DNA from: Paracoccus salsus
Lineage (GTDB): Bacteria > Pseudomonadota > Alphaproteobacteria > Rhodobacterales > Rhodobacteraceae
Reading direction: 5' to 3'
Length of the DNA stretch: 64,000 bases
Assembly (NCBI RefSeq): GCF_021556615.1
Contig: NZ_JAKGGD010000004.1
Coordinates: 248,001 to 312,000 of the forward strand
Each line of letters begins with the position of its first letter. Position 1 is the stretch's first letter. The position numbers and the translations under genes were made by a program. The notes under the pieces are model-generated. The model saw only the letters and a program-made list of their open reading frames with translations, ran no database searches and was not told the DNA's origin. Shown in pieces: positions 54,245 through 61,655 of this stretch.

Positions 54245-54978
54245 TGACCCGGTCCGCGGCGCGGCTTGCCCTGCTGGCCCTGCTGATTCTGGCGGGGCAG
54301 GTCGGCGGGGCCGCGGCGCAGCAGGCGGAGGTTCTGCCCGACAGGTCCGATCCGGGTGCCGTCACGCCTGACGATGCTCAGCAGCAGCCACCCTTCCGCC
54401 AGAACGACCGGCAGCAACGGGCGCGATCCGAGGCGATGCCGAACCGCATGATCGAGACGGCCGACGACGCGCCGCGCTATGTGGTCGCGCCGGTCCTGAC
54501 CGTCGATCAGGAACGGCTCTTCACGGATTCGGCCTGGGGTCGGCGCGCGCAGGGCGAGCTGGAAGAGGCCGGTCGTGCCATTGCCGACGAGAACGATAGG
54601 CTGGCCGCGCAGCTTTCGGCCGAAGAGGCGCAGCTGACCCAGCAGCGCAGCGCGCTGGAGCCGGCCGAGTTCCGCCGCCTGGCCGAGGCGTTCGACGCCC
54701 GCGCGACCGAGATCCGCCGCGAGCGCGCCAAGGCGGTGCAGGATCTGAACGCCCGGGCAGACGCCGACCGCGCCGCCTTCTATCAGGCCGCGCTTCCGGT
54801 GATGGGCGAGATGATGCAGCAACGCGGAGCCGTTGCGGTGCTTGACCGGCGCACGGTCTTCGTGTCGCTGGACGCCATCGACATCACGCCGGACCTGATC
54901 GAGCGGCTGGACGAGACCGTGGGCGACGGCGCAGGCGCCACGACCGATTCCGACGCCGCGGCGCCGGTCGCGGACTAG
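54244..54978 (+). CDS. skp: OmpH/Skp-family periplasmic chaperone
   Basis: A 244-residue exported protein. The signal peptide ends near 25 (LILAGQVGGAAAQQA). After a Gln/Pro-rich spacer, the segment FTDSAWGRRAQGELEEAGRAIADENDRLAAQLSAEEAQL starts a long coiled coil (about 98-180) typical of Skp. It shares one base with bamA (TGATG). Its C-terminal tail is Ala/Asp-rich. fabZ and lpx genes, which commonly follow in this family, are absent. Its TAG stop lies in a CTAG shared with the next gene. Confidence 0.88.
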   Translation: MTRSAARLALLALLILAGQVGGAAAQQAEVLPDRSDPGAVTPDDAQQQPPFRQNDRQQRARSEAMPNRMIETADDAPRYVVAPVLTVDQERLFTDSAWGRRAQGELEEAGRAIADENDRLAAQLSAEEAQLTQQRSALEPAEFRRLAEAFDARATEIRRERAKAVQDLNARADADRAAFYQAALPVMGEMMQQRGAVAVLDRRTVFVSLDAIDITPDLIERLDETVGDGAGATTDSDAAAPVAD

Positions 54979-55913
54979 GGCAGTCGGGCGATCCTCTCGG
55001 ACAGCAGATCGAAAAGACCGTCCCGGCCCAGATCATTGATGAACAGCGCATTCGCCGGCCGCCCGCTGACGCGCCACCAGTCGGCCACCGTCATGCCGGT
55101 TGTGAACTCTCCCCGGGTCTCGATCTCGACATTGATCTCGCGCCCGACGAACAGGGCCGGACGCAAGAGCCATGCGATCGTGCAGGGATCGTGCAGCGGC
55201 GCGCCCTGATTGCCATACTTGTCCTTGTCAAAGCGTTCGAAGGAATCGGTCCAACCGGCGACCGCTTGACCACAGCGGCCGGGCAGGGCGCGCATCGTCT
55301 CGACCCAGCCTCGCGAGGTCAGCGCCTTGTGGGTCGCGTCCAGCGGCAGGACCACCAGCGGGACGCCGGCGGCAAAGACGATCTTCGCGGCCTCGGGATC
55401 GACATGGATATTGAACTCGGCGGCGGGCGTGATGTTGCCGACCTCGAAATAGGCGCCGCCCATCAGCACGATACGCTCGACGCGTCCGACGATATCGGGG
55501 GCACGCCGGAAGGCGGATGCGATATTCGTCAGCGGACCGATGGGAACCAGCGTGACCGTCCCGGCAGGTTCGCCACGCAGCGTGTCGATGATGAAGTCGA
55601 CGCCATGCCGTGCCTGCAACGCCAGCGTCGGATCCGGCAGGTCGATACCGTCAAGCCCGGTCTTGCCGTGGACATGTTCCGCCGTCACAAGGCCGCGCGC
55701 CAGCGGCGAGTCGCAGCCCGCAAAGACCGGCACATCGGTCCGGCCCGCCAGTTCGACGATCTTGCGCGCGTTCAGTTGCGTCAGCGCCAGCGGCACGTTG
55801 CCCGCCACCGCGGTTATCCCCAGAACCCGCAATTCCGGGCTGGCCAGCGCCAGCAGGATGGCCACCGCGTCGTCCTGTCCCGGGTCGGTGTCGATGATGA
55901 TCTTGCGTGCCAT
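54975..55913 (-). CDS. Nucleoside hydrolase
   Basis: A 312-residue inosine/uridine-preferring nucleoside hydrolase-like enzyme that splits the N-glycosidic bond. DTDPGQDDAVAILLAL (residues 7-22) holds the calcium-binding Asp cluster, LVPIGPLTNIASAF near 123-136 and AEFNIHVDPEAAKIVF near 163-178 are typical. ATG 55913 follows an unusual ribosome site: ten G residues then AGGC (minus strand). The purine or pyrimidine preference cannot be judged. The gene follows the iron-binding protein gene on the same strand. Confidence 0.92.
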   Translation of the reverse strand: MARKIIIDTDPGQDDAVAILLALASPELRVLGITAVAGNVPLALTQLNARKIVELAGRTDVPVFAGCDSPLARGLVTAEHVHGKTGLDGIDLPDPTLALQARHGVDFIIDTLRGEPAGTVTLVPIGPLTNIASAFRRAPDIVGRVERIVLMGGAYFEVGNITPAAEFNIHVDPEAAKIVFAAGVPLVVLPLDATHKALTSRGWVETMRALPGRCGQAVAGWTDSFERFDKDKYGNQGAPLHDPCTIAWLLRPALFVGREINVEIETRGEFTTGMTVADWWRVSGRPANALFINDLGRDGLFDLLSERIARLP

Positions 55914-55927
55914 GCCTCCCCCCCCCC
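55914..55927 (-). promoter_or_regulatory. G10 homopolymer at the ribosome binding site of the nucleoside hydrolase gene
   Basis: Reading the minus strand, ten G (55927-55918), then AGGC, then ATG at 55913. Length changes of the tract would alter the upstream flank of the Shine-Dalgarno but not the reading frame. Confidence 0.7.
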
Positions 55928-56064
55928 GTTGTCCGGCCCCGTTCTGATCCGGCACGAAAAGCGGCGCAAGTCCAAAACCTGCGCCGCCTTTCGTGCCGGC
56001 TCATCATGGCACGCGCATCCGTGCGGAAGGCCGCGCCCCGCCGCGGGCGCGGCGATCTGTGCGG

Positions 56065-57063
56065 TTAGCCGTCGAAATCGACCTCTTCGATCAGCGTCAG
56101 CGCATCGGGGCGCAGTTCCGAGATCTTGTTGAGCGACACATCGTCGGGCGTGAACGCGCCCCAGCCCTGAACAAGTTCGGACCGCGCGACATGGTCCAGG
56201 ACCGGGAATTCGTGATTGGTCTCGGCGTAGATGCGCTGGGCTTCGTCGCTGACGAGGAACTGCATCAGCTGCAATGCCGCGTCGCGGTTCGGGGCGGCCC
56301 TGGTCATCGCCACACCCGACACGTTCACATGCGTGCCGCCGTCCTCGAAGCTGGGGAACTCGATCCGGACGGCGTCCGCCCAGGCCTTCTGCTCTTCATC
56401 GGCAAGCATCTGGCCCATGTAATAGGTGTTGCCGAGACTGATGTCGCATTCCCCGGCCCAGATCGACTTGACCTGACCACGGTCGTTGCCCTCGGGCTGC
56501 TTGGCCAGGTTGGCCTTCACGCCCTCCAGCCAGGCGCGCGTCTTCTCGGCACCGTGATGGGCCAGATAGGCGGCGGCCAGGGCGACGTTGTAGTCGTTGG
56601 TAAACGGACGGGTGCAGATCCGACCCTTCCATTTCGGGTCGGCCAGATCCTCGTATGTCGTCACCTCGCCATCGCCGACACGATCCTTGCTGGCATAGAC
56701 GATCCTGGCGCGGGTTGTCAGGCCGAACCATTGGTTGTCGGCGTCGCGCAGGTTCTGGGGGATGACCGACAGCGCCTCGTCCTCGACCGGCTGCAGCACG
56801 CCCGCATCCTTGACCTCGCCCAGCCGCGCGACATCCACCGTCATCACCAGATCGGCCGGAGAACGATCGCCCTCGGCCCGCAGGCGCTCGACCATGCCCT
56901 TGTCCACGAAGGCCGTATTGACGGTGATGCCGGTCGCCTCGGTGAAGGCGTCGGTCAGCGGCTTCAGCAACTCGGGCTGCCGGTGCGAATAGATGTTAAC
57001 TTCGTCGGCAAGCGCCGGCAGGGCGGTTCCGCCCAGCAGTGCGGCAAGGATCAGGCTGCGCAT
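56065..57063 (-). CDS. Iron(III) ABC transporter substrate-binding protein
   Basis: A 332-residue periplasmic binding protein of the FbpA/AfuA type. The signal peptide is residues 1-19 (ending PALA). VNIYSHRQPELLKPLTDAF opens the first lobe, and GECDISLGNTYYMGQM near 203-218 includes the adjacent tyrosines that bind ferric iron. ATPase and permease genes are not adjacent on either side, so it appears orphaned in this window. No Fur or Irr box was recognised upstream. Confidence 0.9.
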   Translation of the reverse strand: MRSLILAALLGGTALPALADEVNIYSHRQPELLKPLTDAFTEATGITVNTAFVDKGMVERLRAEGDRSPADLVMTVDVARLGEVKDAGVLQPVEDEALSVIPQNLRDADNQWFGLTTRARIVYASKDRVGDGEVTTYEDLADPKWKGRICTRPFTNDYNVALAAAYLAHHGAEKTRAWLEGVKANLAKQPEGNDRGQVKSIWAGECDISLGNTYYMGQMLADEEQKAWADAVRIEFPSFEDGGTHVNVSGVAMTRAAPNRDAALQLMQFLVSDEAQRIYAETNHEFPVLDHVARSELVQGWGAFTPDDVSLNKISELRPDALTLIEEVDFDG

Positions 57064-57123
57064 CGTTGACTCCTTTTGTCAGAATTGCCCGGAGGTTTTG
57101 CCAGCGTCCCAGGGCTGCGTCAA

Positions 57124-57146
57124 TACCCGACAGAAAAAATCGGGTA
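57124..57146. promoter_or_regulatory. TACCCGA inverted repeat before the ABC-F gene
   Basis: TACCCGA-N9-TCGGGTA is a perfect 7-bp inverted repeat 45 bp before the ABC-F start, in the divergent gap with the iron-binding protein gene. The A-rich loop reads as a T run on the minus strand. It could be an operator or a leader hairpin for the ABC-F transcript. Confidence 0.4.
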
Positions 57147-57191
57147 CCGGGGGCGATTGACCGCCACCGAATGGCGCGATAGGGCGCCCAC

Positions 57192-59006
57192 ATGGCACGC
57201 GCACCTCTTCTGCAACTCACCGATATCTCGCTGACCTTCGGCGGCGATCCGATTTTCCAGGATCTTTCGCTGACCGTCCAGCAGGGCGACCGCGTGGCGC
57301 TGGTCGGTCGCAACGGATCGGGCAAGTCGACGCTGATGAAGGTCATGGCGGGCCTGGTCGAGGCCGATCGCGGCGAGGTGGTGCTGACGGCCGGCGCGCA
57401 TGCCGGCTACATGGAGCAGGACCCGGACCTGTCGGATTTCCGAACTCTGGGCGAATTCGCCCGCGACGGGCTGCCCGAAGCCGAATTCTACCGCGTCGAA
57501 ATGGCCGCAGAGGGGCTGAAATTCGACCCCGACTGCCCGGTGGCGACGGCCTCGGGCGGGGAACGCCGGCGCGCTGCGTTGGCACGCCTTCTGGCCCAGG
57601 CGCCCGAACTGATGCTGCTGGACGAGCCGACGAACCATCTGGACATTCAGGCGATCGGCTGGCTGGAAGATCACCTGAACCAGACGCGCGCGGCGTATGT
57701 GCTGATCAGCCATGACCGCGCCTTCCTGCGCCGCCTGACCCGTGCGACGCTGTGGATCGATCGGGGACAGGTCCGACGGCAGGAAAAGGGCTTCGAGGCG
57801 TTCGAGGACTGGCGCGAAGCCGTCTGGTCGGCCGAAGACGATGCCCGCCACAAGCTGAACCGCAAGATCAAGGCCGAAGGCCGGTGGGCGGTCGAAGGCA
57901 TCAGCGCCCGCCGCAAGCGCAACCAGGGCCGGGTCCGCGCATTGGCGGCGTTGCGGGCCGAACGGGCCTCGCAGATCCGCCGCCAGGGCACGGCGGCAAT
58001 GGCGCTGGCATCGGCGCCGCAATCGGGCAAGCGGGTGATCGAAGCCAAGGGCATCTCGAAGACCTTCGGCGATCGCACGATCCTGAAACCGTTCGATCTG
58101 CAGATCCAGCGCGGCGACAGGATCGCCTTTGTCGGCCCCAACGGCGCCGGCAAGACGACGCTGATCAGGATGCTGACGGGCGAGGTGGCGCCGGACGAGG
58201 GCACGGTGACTTTGGGCACAAACCTGGAAATCGCCGTCTTCGACCAGGCTCGCGCGGCACTGAGCCCCGATCAGACGCTGTGGGATTCGCTGACCGCAGA
58301 TCCCGAAATGCGGGTGTCGGGGCGGGCCGATCAGGTGATGGTTCGCGGACAGCCAAAGCATGTCGTCGGCTATCTCAAGGACTTCCTGTTCGACGAATCG
58401 CAGGCGCGCGCGCCGGTTCGCAGCCTGTCGGGCGGCGAGAAGGCCCGGCTGCTGCTTGCGCGGCTGATGGCGCGGTCCTCGAACCTGCTGGTCCTGGACG
58501 AACCGACCAACGATCTGGACGTGGAAACGCTGGACCTGCTGCAGGATATCCTGGGCGAATACGACGGCACCGTGCTGCTTGTCAGCCATGATCGCGACTT
58601 CATCGACCGGGTCGCAGACACGACCGTGGCGATGGAGGGGGATGGCCATGCCGTCATCTATGCCGGCGGATGGTCCGATTATCGCGCGCAGCGTGGCACG
58701 GACGGGCCAGCGGCCATCGCAAACGCCCCGGCGAAACCCGCTTCCGTGCCGCGGGCGGCCGAACCGTCCGGAAACGCCAGCGGCGGGCTGAGCTTCACTC
58801 AGCGGCACCGGTTGCAGGAATTGCCCGCTATCATCGCCCGGCTGGAAGCCGAGATCGCGAAGCTGTCGGAATTCCTGTCGGATCCGGAACTTTTCCAGAC
58901 GGCGCCAGCGAGGTTCCGCAAGGCGACCGAAGCACTGAGCGAACGCCAGGCCGCGCTGCACGCCGCGGAACACGAGTGGCTGACGCTGGAAGAGAAGGCG
59001 GGCTGA
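57192..59006 (+). CDS. ABC-F family ATPase (Uup-like)
   Basis: A 604-residue soluble protein with two ABC domains. Walker A GRNGSGKST near residues 38-46 and signature ASGGERRR near 119 in the first; GPNGAGKTT near 317-325 and LSGGEKAR near 413 in the second. There are no membrane helices. The linker (about 215-280) is very basic. A C-terminal coiled coil (about 535-600) points to Uup, involved in ribosome-related or replication-fork functions, rather than the resistance ABC-F subfamilies. The gene stands alone. Confidence 0.94.
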   Translation: MARAPLLQLTDISLTFGGDPIFQDLSLTVQQGDRVALVGRNGSGKSTLMKVMAGLVEADRGEVVLTAGAHAGYMEQDPDLSDFRTLGEFARDGLPEAEFYRVEMAAEGLKFDPDCPVATASGGERRRAALARLLAQAPELMLLDEPTNHLDIQAIGWLEDHLNQTRAAYVLISHDRAFLRRLTRATLWIDRGQVRRQEKGFEAFEDWREAVWSAEDDARHKLNRKIKAEGRWAVEGISARRKRNQGRVRALAALRAERASQIRRQGTAAMALASAPQSGKRVIEAKGISKTFGDRTILKPFDLQIQRGDRIAFVGPNGAGKTTLIRMLTGEVAPDEGTVTLGTNLEIAVFDQARAALSPDQTLWDSLTADPEMRVSGRADQVMVRGQPKHVVGYLKDFLFDESQARAPVRSLSGGEKARLLLARLMARSSNLLVLDEPTNDLDVETLDLLQDILGEYDGTVLLVSHDRDFIDRVADTTVAMEGDGHAVIYAGGWSDYRAQRGTDGPAAIANAPAKPASVPRAAEPSGNASGGLSFTQRHRLQELPAIIARLEAEIAKLSEFLSDPELFQTAPARFRKATEALSERQAALHAAEHEWLTLEEKAG

Positions 59007-59032
59007 CCCGGCGCGCGCGCCCGGGACACATG

Positions 59033-60007
59033 TCAGGCGCCGCGGGCGGCGTGACGCTTCAGCCAGCCATGCGCAAAGCACATCTTTTCCCGGATCGCCG
59101 GCGTCAACACGAAAGGGTAGAGATCGGTGTTGTCCAGCGCCCGGTTGATGTCGTTGATCGCGATGGCGACTTCGGCCGCAATGCTCAGCAGATGGTCGGC
59201 ATCGTCATCCGCATAGGGCGCGTAATCCGCCGGCAGGGTCTTCATGTCCAGCCCGGCGCTGACGAAACTGTCGGTGAAATCGACCATGTGCAGCAGATGC
59301 GCGACCGTTTCGGCCCAGTCCTCATGCGGGTGCGCGGTCGCGTACGCGGTGATGTGATCCTCGCCCGGTGCGGCCGGATTTTCATAGTGGCTCTGCAAAG
59401 CCGCTGCATAATCGGCGCGCTCGTCGCCGAACAATGCGCGGAAGGCGTCCGAGAACCCGTCGGCCAGGGTGAGACGGTCGAACAGGAAATGTGCCAGTTC
59501 GTGGCGGAAATGGCCGACCATGGACCGGTATTGTTCGCCAAGCTGGTGCTGGCGCTGGAGGCGGATCAGCTGGTCGGCCTCGGTCACGTTGATGGTGATC
59601 TGGCCGCCGGCATGGCCCATGACGATCTGCGCCGCGCGCTGGCCGCCGGTATGCTCGGACAGCATCAGGAAGCGCGGTCGGGCGCCGGGGTCGGCGTCGG
59701 TGAACCACTGCCAGTTCGCCAGATTCGCAAGCACCCAGCGCTTGGCCCGTTCGGCCCGCGCCAGAAGCCGCTGGTTGTCACCGACATTCAGCGCGGGCAG
59801 CATGTCGGACATCCGACAGGATCGGCACAGCGCCGCGTCGGGGACTGCGGCCCAGTTGCACTGGATGCTGTCGCGGTTCGAACAGGGCGCGGCCTGATTC
59901 CACATCGCCTGTGCCTCGGGTTCGTAGTAGAGCAGGGCGCCGCAGGCGCAGAACAGATTGTCGAAATAGACGCGCGCATGGCAGGCGGGGCAGGTAAAGC
60001 TCTGCAT
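59033..60007 (-). CDS. Zinc-ribbon putative metallopeptidase
   Basis: A 325-residue protein from ATG 60007. The N-terminus has a zinc-ribbon, FTCPACHARVYFDNLFCACGALLYY (four Cys by residue 22), and more cysteines near 65-75. A HELAH motif in GHFRHELAHFLFD near residue 180 is zincin-like, with a downstream EDWAETVAHLLH. This matches the DUF2248/PF15887 putative zinc-binding metallopeptidase family. The substrate is unknown. AAGGAACCTGTC precedes the ATG; the frame's further upstream codons have no family character. Confidence 0.85.
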   Translation of the reverse strand: MQSFTCPACHARVYFDNLFCACGALLYYEPEAQAMWNQAAPCSNRDSIQCNWAAVPDAALCRSCRMSDMLPALNVGDNQRLLARAERAKRWVLANLANWQWFTDADPGARPRFLMLSEHTGGQRAAQIVMGHAGGQITINVTEADQLIRLQRQHQLGEQYRSMVGHFRHELAHFLFDRLTLADGFSDAFRALFGDERADYAAALQSHYENPAAPGEDHITAYATAHPHEDWAETVAHLLHMVDFTDSFVSAGLDMKTLPADYAPYADDDADHLLSIAAEVAIAINDINRALDNTDLYPFVLTPAIREKMCFAHGWLKRHAARGA

Positions 60008-60187
60008 GACAGGTTCCTTGACGGTTGCGACAGGGAATTTCCGGTCGCGGGCACGGTTCCGCGCCAGCGCCCAACTAGCGCGGACGGGCCGGAATGCAAC
60101 AGCTGTTCTTGACTTGCAGGGGCGAATCCGCCATATGCACGCGACCGGCCGGGCAATTGCCCTTGGCCGGTGCGTTAATTTTAATGA

Positions 60188-60231
60188 CATCCCGATTGTC
60201 GGGATGCGCTGTCCGAAGGCGGGGGTACCCC
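60188..60231 (+). promoter_or_regulatory. Hairpins in the rplU upstream region
   Basis: CATCCCGA-TTG-TCGGGATG (60188-60206) and the palindrome GGGGTACCCC (60222-60231) lie upstream of rplU, just after an AT-rich GTTAATTTTAATGA stretch that may hold the promoter. They could form a leader structure for r-protein control. No known L21 leader consensus was recognised. Confidence 0.4.
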
Positions 60232-60288
60232 TCCCGTGAACGCCGGTTTGCCGGGGCCGCAGGACGCGAAGATGAAGGAAACGAAACG

Positions 60289-60693
60289 ATGTTCGCGGTT
60301 CTGAAGACGGGCGGCAAGCAGTACAAGGTGCAGGCGGGTGACGTCCTGCGCGTTGAAAAGCTGAATGCTGCGGCTGGCGACAAGGTCCAGTTCAATGAGA
60401 TTCTGATGGTCGGCTCGACTCTGGGCGCGCCTCTTGTGTCCGACGCCTGCGTGCAGGCCGAGGTGATCGACCAGATCAAGGCCGACAAGGTCATCACCTA
60501 TGTCAAGCGCCGCCGCAAGCACAGCTCGCAGCGGACCCGCGGCCATCGCCAGCAACTGACCCTGCTGCGTGTCACGGATGTGCTTGACAAGGGTGCGGAC
60601 AAGACAGGCGTGAAGGCCGCTGTTGGTGCGCGCACCAAGGACGAGCCCGCGGCGAAGGTCAAGAAACCGGCGAACGACGCCGTCGAAGCGTAA
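60289..60693 (+). CDS. rplU: 50S ribosomal protein L21
   Basis: The 134-residue protein begins MFAVLKTGGKQYKVQAGDVLRVEKL and has TYVKRRRKHSSQRTRGHRQQ near 66-85, the rRNA-binding loop of bL21. The C-terminal extension (VGARTKDEPAAKVKKPAND) is charged and longer than in E. coli (103 residues). GAAGGAAACGAAACG precedes ATG 60289. rpmA follows after 12 bp. Confidence 0.97.
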   Translation: MFAVLKTGGKQYKVQAGDVLRVEKLNAAAGDKVQFNEILMVGSTLGAPLVSDACVQAEVIDQIKADKVITYVKRRRKHSSQRTRGHRQQLTLLRVTDVLDKGADKTGVKAAVGARTKDEPAAKVKKPANDAVEA

Positions 60694-60705
60694 GGAGACT
60701 GACCC

Positions 60706-60978
60706 ATGGCACACAAGAAGGCAGGCGGTTCGTCCCGCAACGGTCGCGATTCGGCCGGCCGCCGTCTCGGCGTGAAACTCTACGGCGGGCAGGAAGCCGT
60801 CGCCGGCAACATCATCGTGCGCCAGCGCGGCACCAAATGGTGGCCGGGCTTGAATGTCGGCATGGGCAAGGATCATACCCTGTTCGCGCTGACCGACGGT
60901 CATGTGAGCTTCAGGAAGGGCCTGAAGGGGCGCACCTTCATTTCGGTGACCCCTGCGAGCCTCGAAGCCGCCGAGTAA
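60706..60978 (+). CDS. rpmA: 50S ribosomal protein L27
   Basis: The 90-residue protein [22 protein letters not shown] is the canonical bL27 N-terminus reaching the peptidyl-transferase centre; there is no N-terminal extension needing a protease. [29 protein letters not shown] is the rest of the signature. AAGGAGACTGACCC precedes it. A strong hairpin pair follows. Confidence 0.98.
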   Translation: MAHKKAGGSSRNGRDSAGRRLGVKLYGGQEAVAGNIIVRQRGTKWWPGLNVGMGKDHTLFALTDGHVSFRKGLKGRTFISVTPASLEAAE

Positions 60979-60986
60979 CCTGGAAT

Positions 60987-61031
60987 TAACATTTCGATGT
61001 TAGTGGGGGGATCGGCGAAAGCCGGTCCCCC
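60987..61031 (+). terminator. Two hairpins after rpmA, the second with a GAAA tetraloop
   Basis: TAACAT-TTCG-ATGTTA at 60987-61002, then GGGGGATCGGC-GAAA-GCCGGTCCCCC at 61006-61031 (11 pairs including one G-T). The second has a GNRA tetraloop. There is no T run, so it is a terminator-like or 3'-stabilising structure between rpmA and the GNAT gene. Confidence 0.6.
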
Positions 61032-61067
61032 GGATCATGTCGAGGATCTGTTTTCCGGGGAGGGAAA

Positions 61068-61655
61068 ATGGTGATGTCTGCACCGATGCGGGAGGGAACG
61101 CGTTTGGATGACCTGAGACCCGATGGCGTCGTCCCGAACCAGCCTGTCATCGAAACGGAACGCTTCGTGTTGCGTCCCCTGCGCCCCTCTGACGCGGGCA
61201 TGATCGCCCACTACACGTCGGATCGTCGCGTTGCAGAAGGGACGCGCGCGATCCCGCATCCTCTGCCACCCGGTGCGGCCGAGGGGTTCGTCCTGCGTGC
61301 CATGTCGCCAGACAGGACCGAGGATGTCTGGGCCATCGACGGCTCGGGCAACAGGCTGGCAGAACTGCTGGGCGTGATATCCCTGACGCACATGGAGGGC
61401 GACCAGTCCGAATTGGGCTTCTGGATCGGAGCGGGCTTCTGGAACACCGGATTCGCGACCGAAGCCGTCGCGGCGCTGGTGGCGGCCAACCCGCACCGGT
61501 CGCGGACGCTTTTCGCCGAAGCGTTCCAGGACAATCCCGGCTCTGCCCGCGTCCTGACCAATTGCGGGTTTGCCTATCTTGGCGATGCCGAAAGCTGGTG
61601 CGTTGCGCGTGGTGCCCGCGTGCCCACCTGGACCTATCTGCGCAAGATGGCCTGA
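61068..61655 (+). CDS. GNAT-family acetyltransferase near rpmA
   Basis: A 195-residue RimJ/RimL-like acetyltransferase: IETERFVLRPLRPSDAGMIAHYTSD (residues 28-52), LGFWIGAGFWNTGFATEAVAALVA near 115-138, and FQDNPGSARVLTNCGFAYLGD near 153-173. GGAGGGAAA precedes ATG 61068. In related genomes GNAT genes sit between rpmA and obgE; here obgE does not follow. The substrate is unknown. Confidence 0.9.
   Translation: MVMSAPMREGTRLDDLRPDGVVPNQPVIETERFVLRPLRPSDAGMIAHYTSDRRVAEGTRAIPHPLPPGAAEGFVLRAMSPDRTEDVWAIDGSGNRLAELLGVISLTHMEGDQSELGFWIGAGFWNTGFATEAVAALVAANPHRSRTLFAEAFQDNPGSARVLTNCGFAYLGDAESWCVARGARVPTWTYLRKMA

Noticed and set aside
57120-59081. A 653-codon minus-strand frame opposite the ABC-F gene
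   Set aside because: Antisense shadow of a gene with two clear ABC domains.
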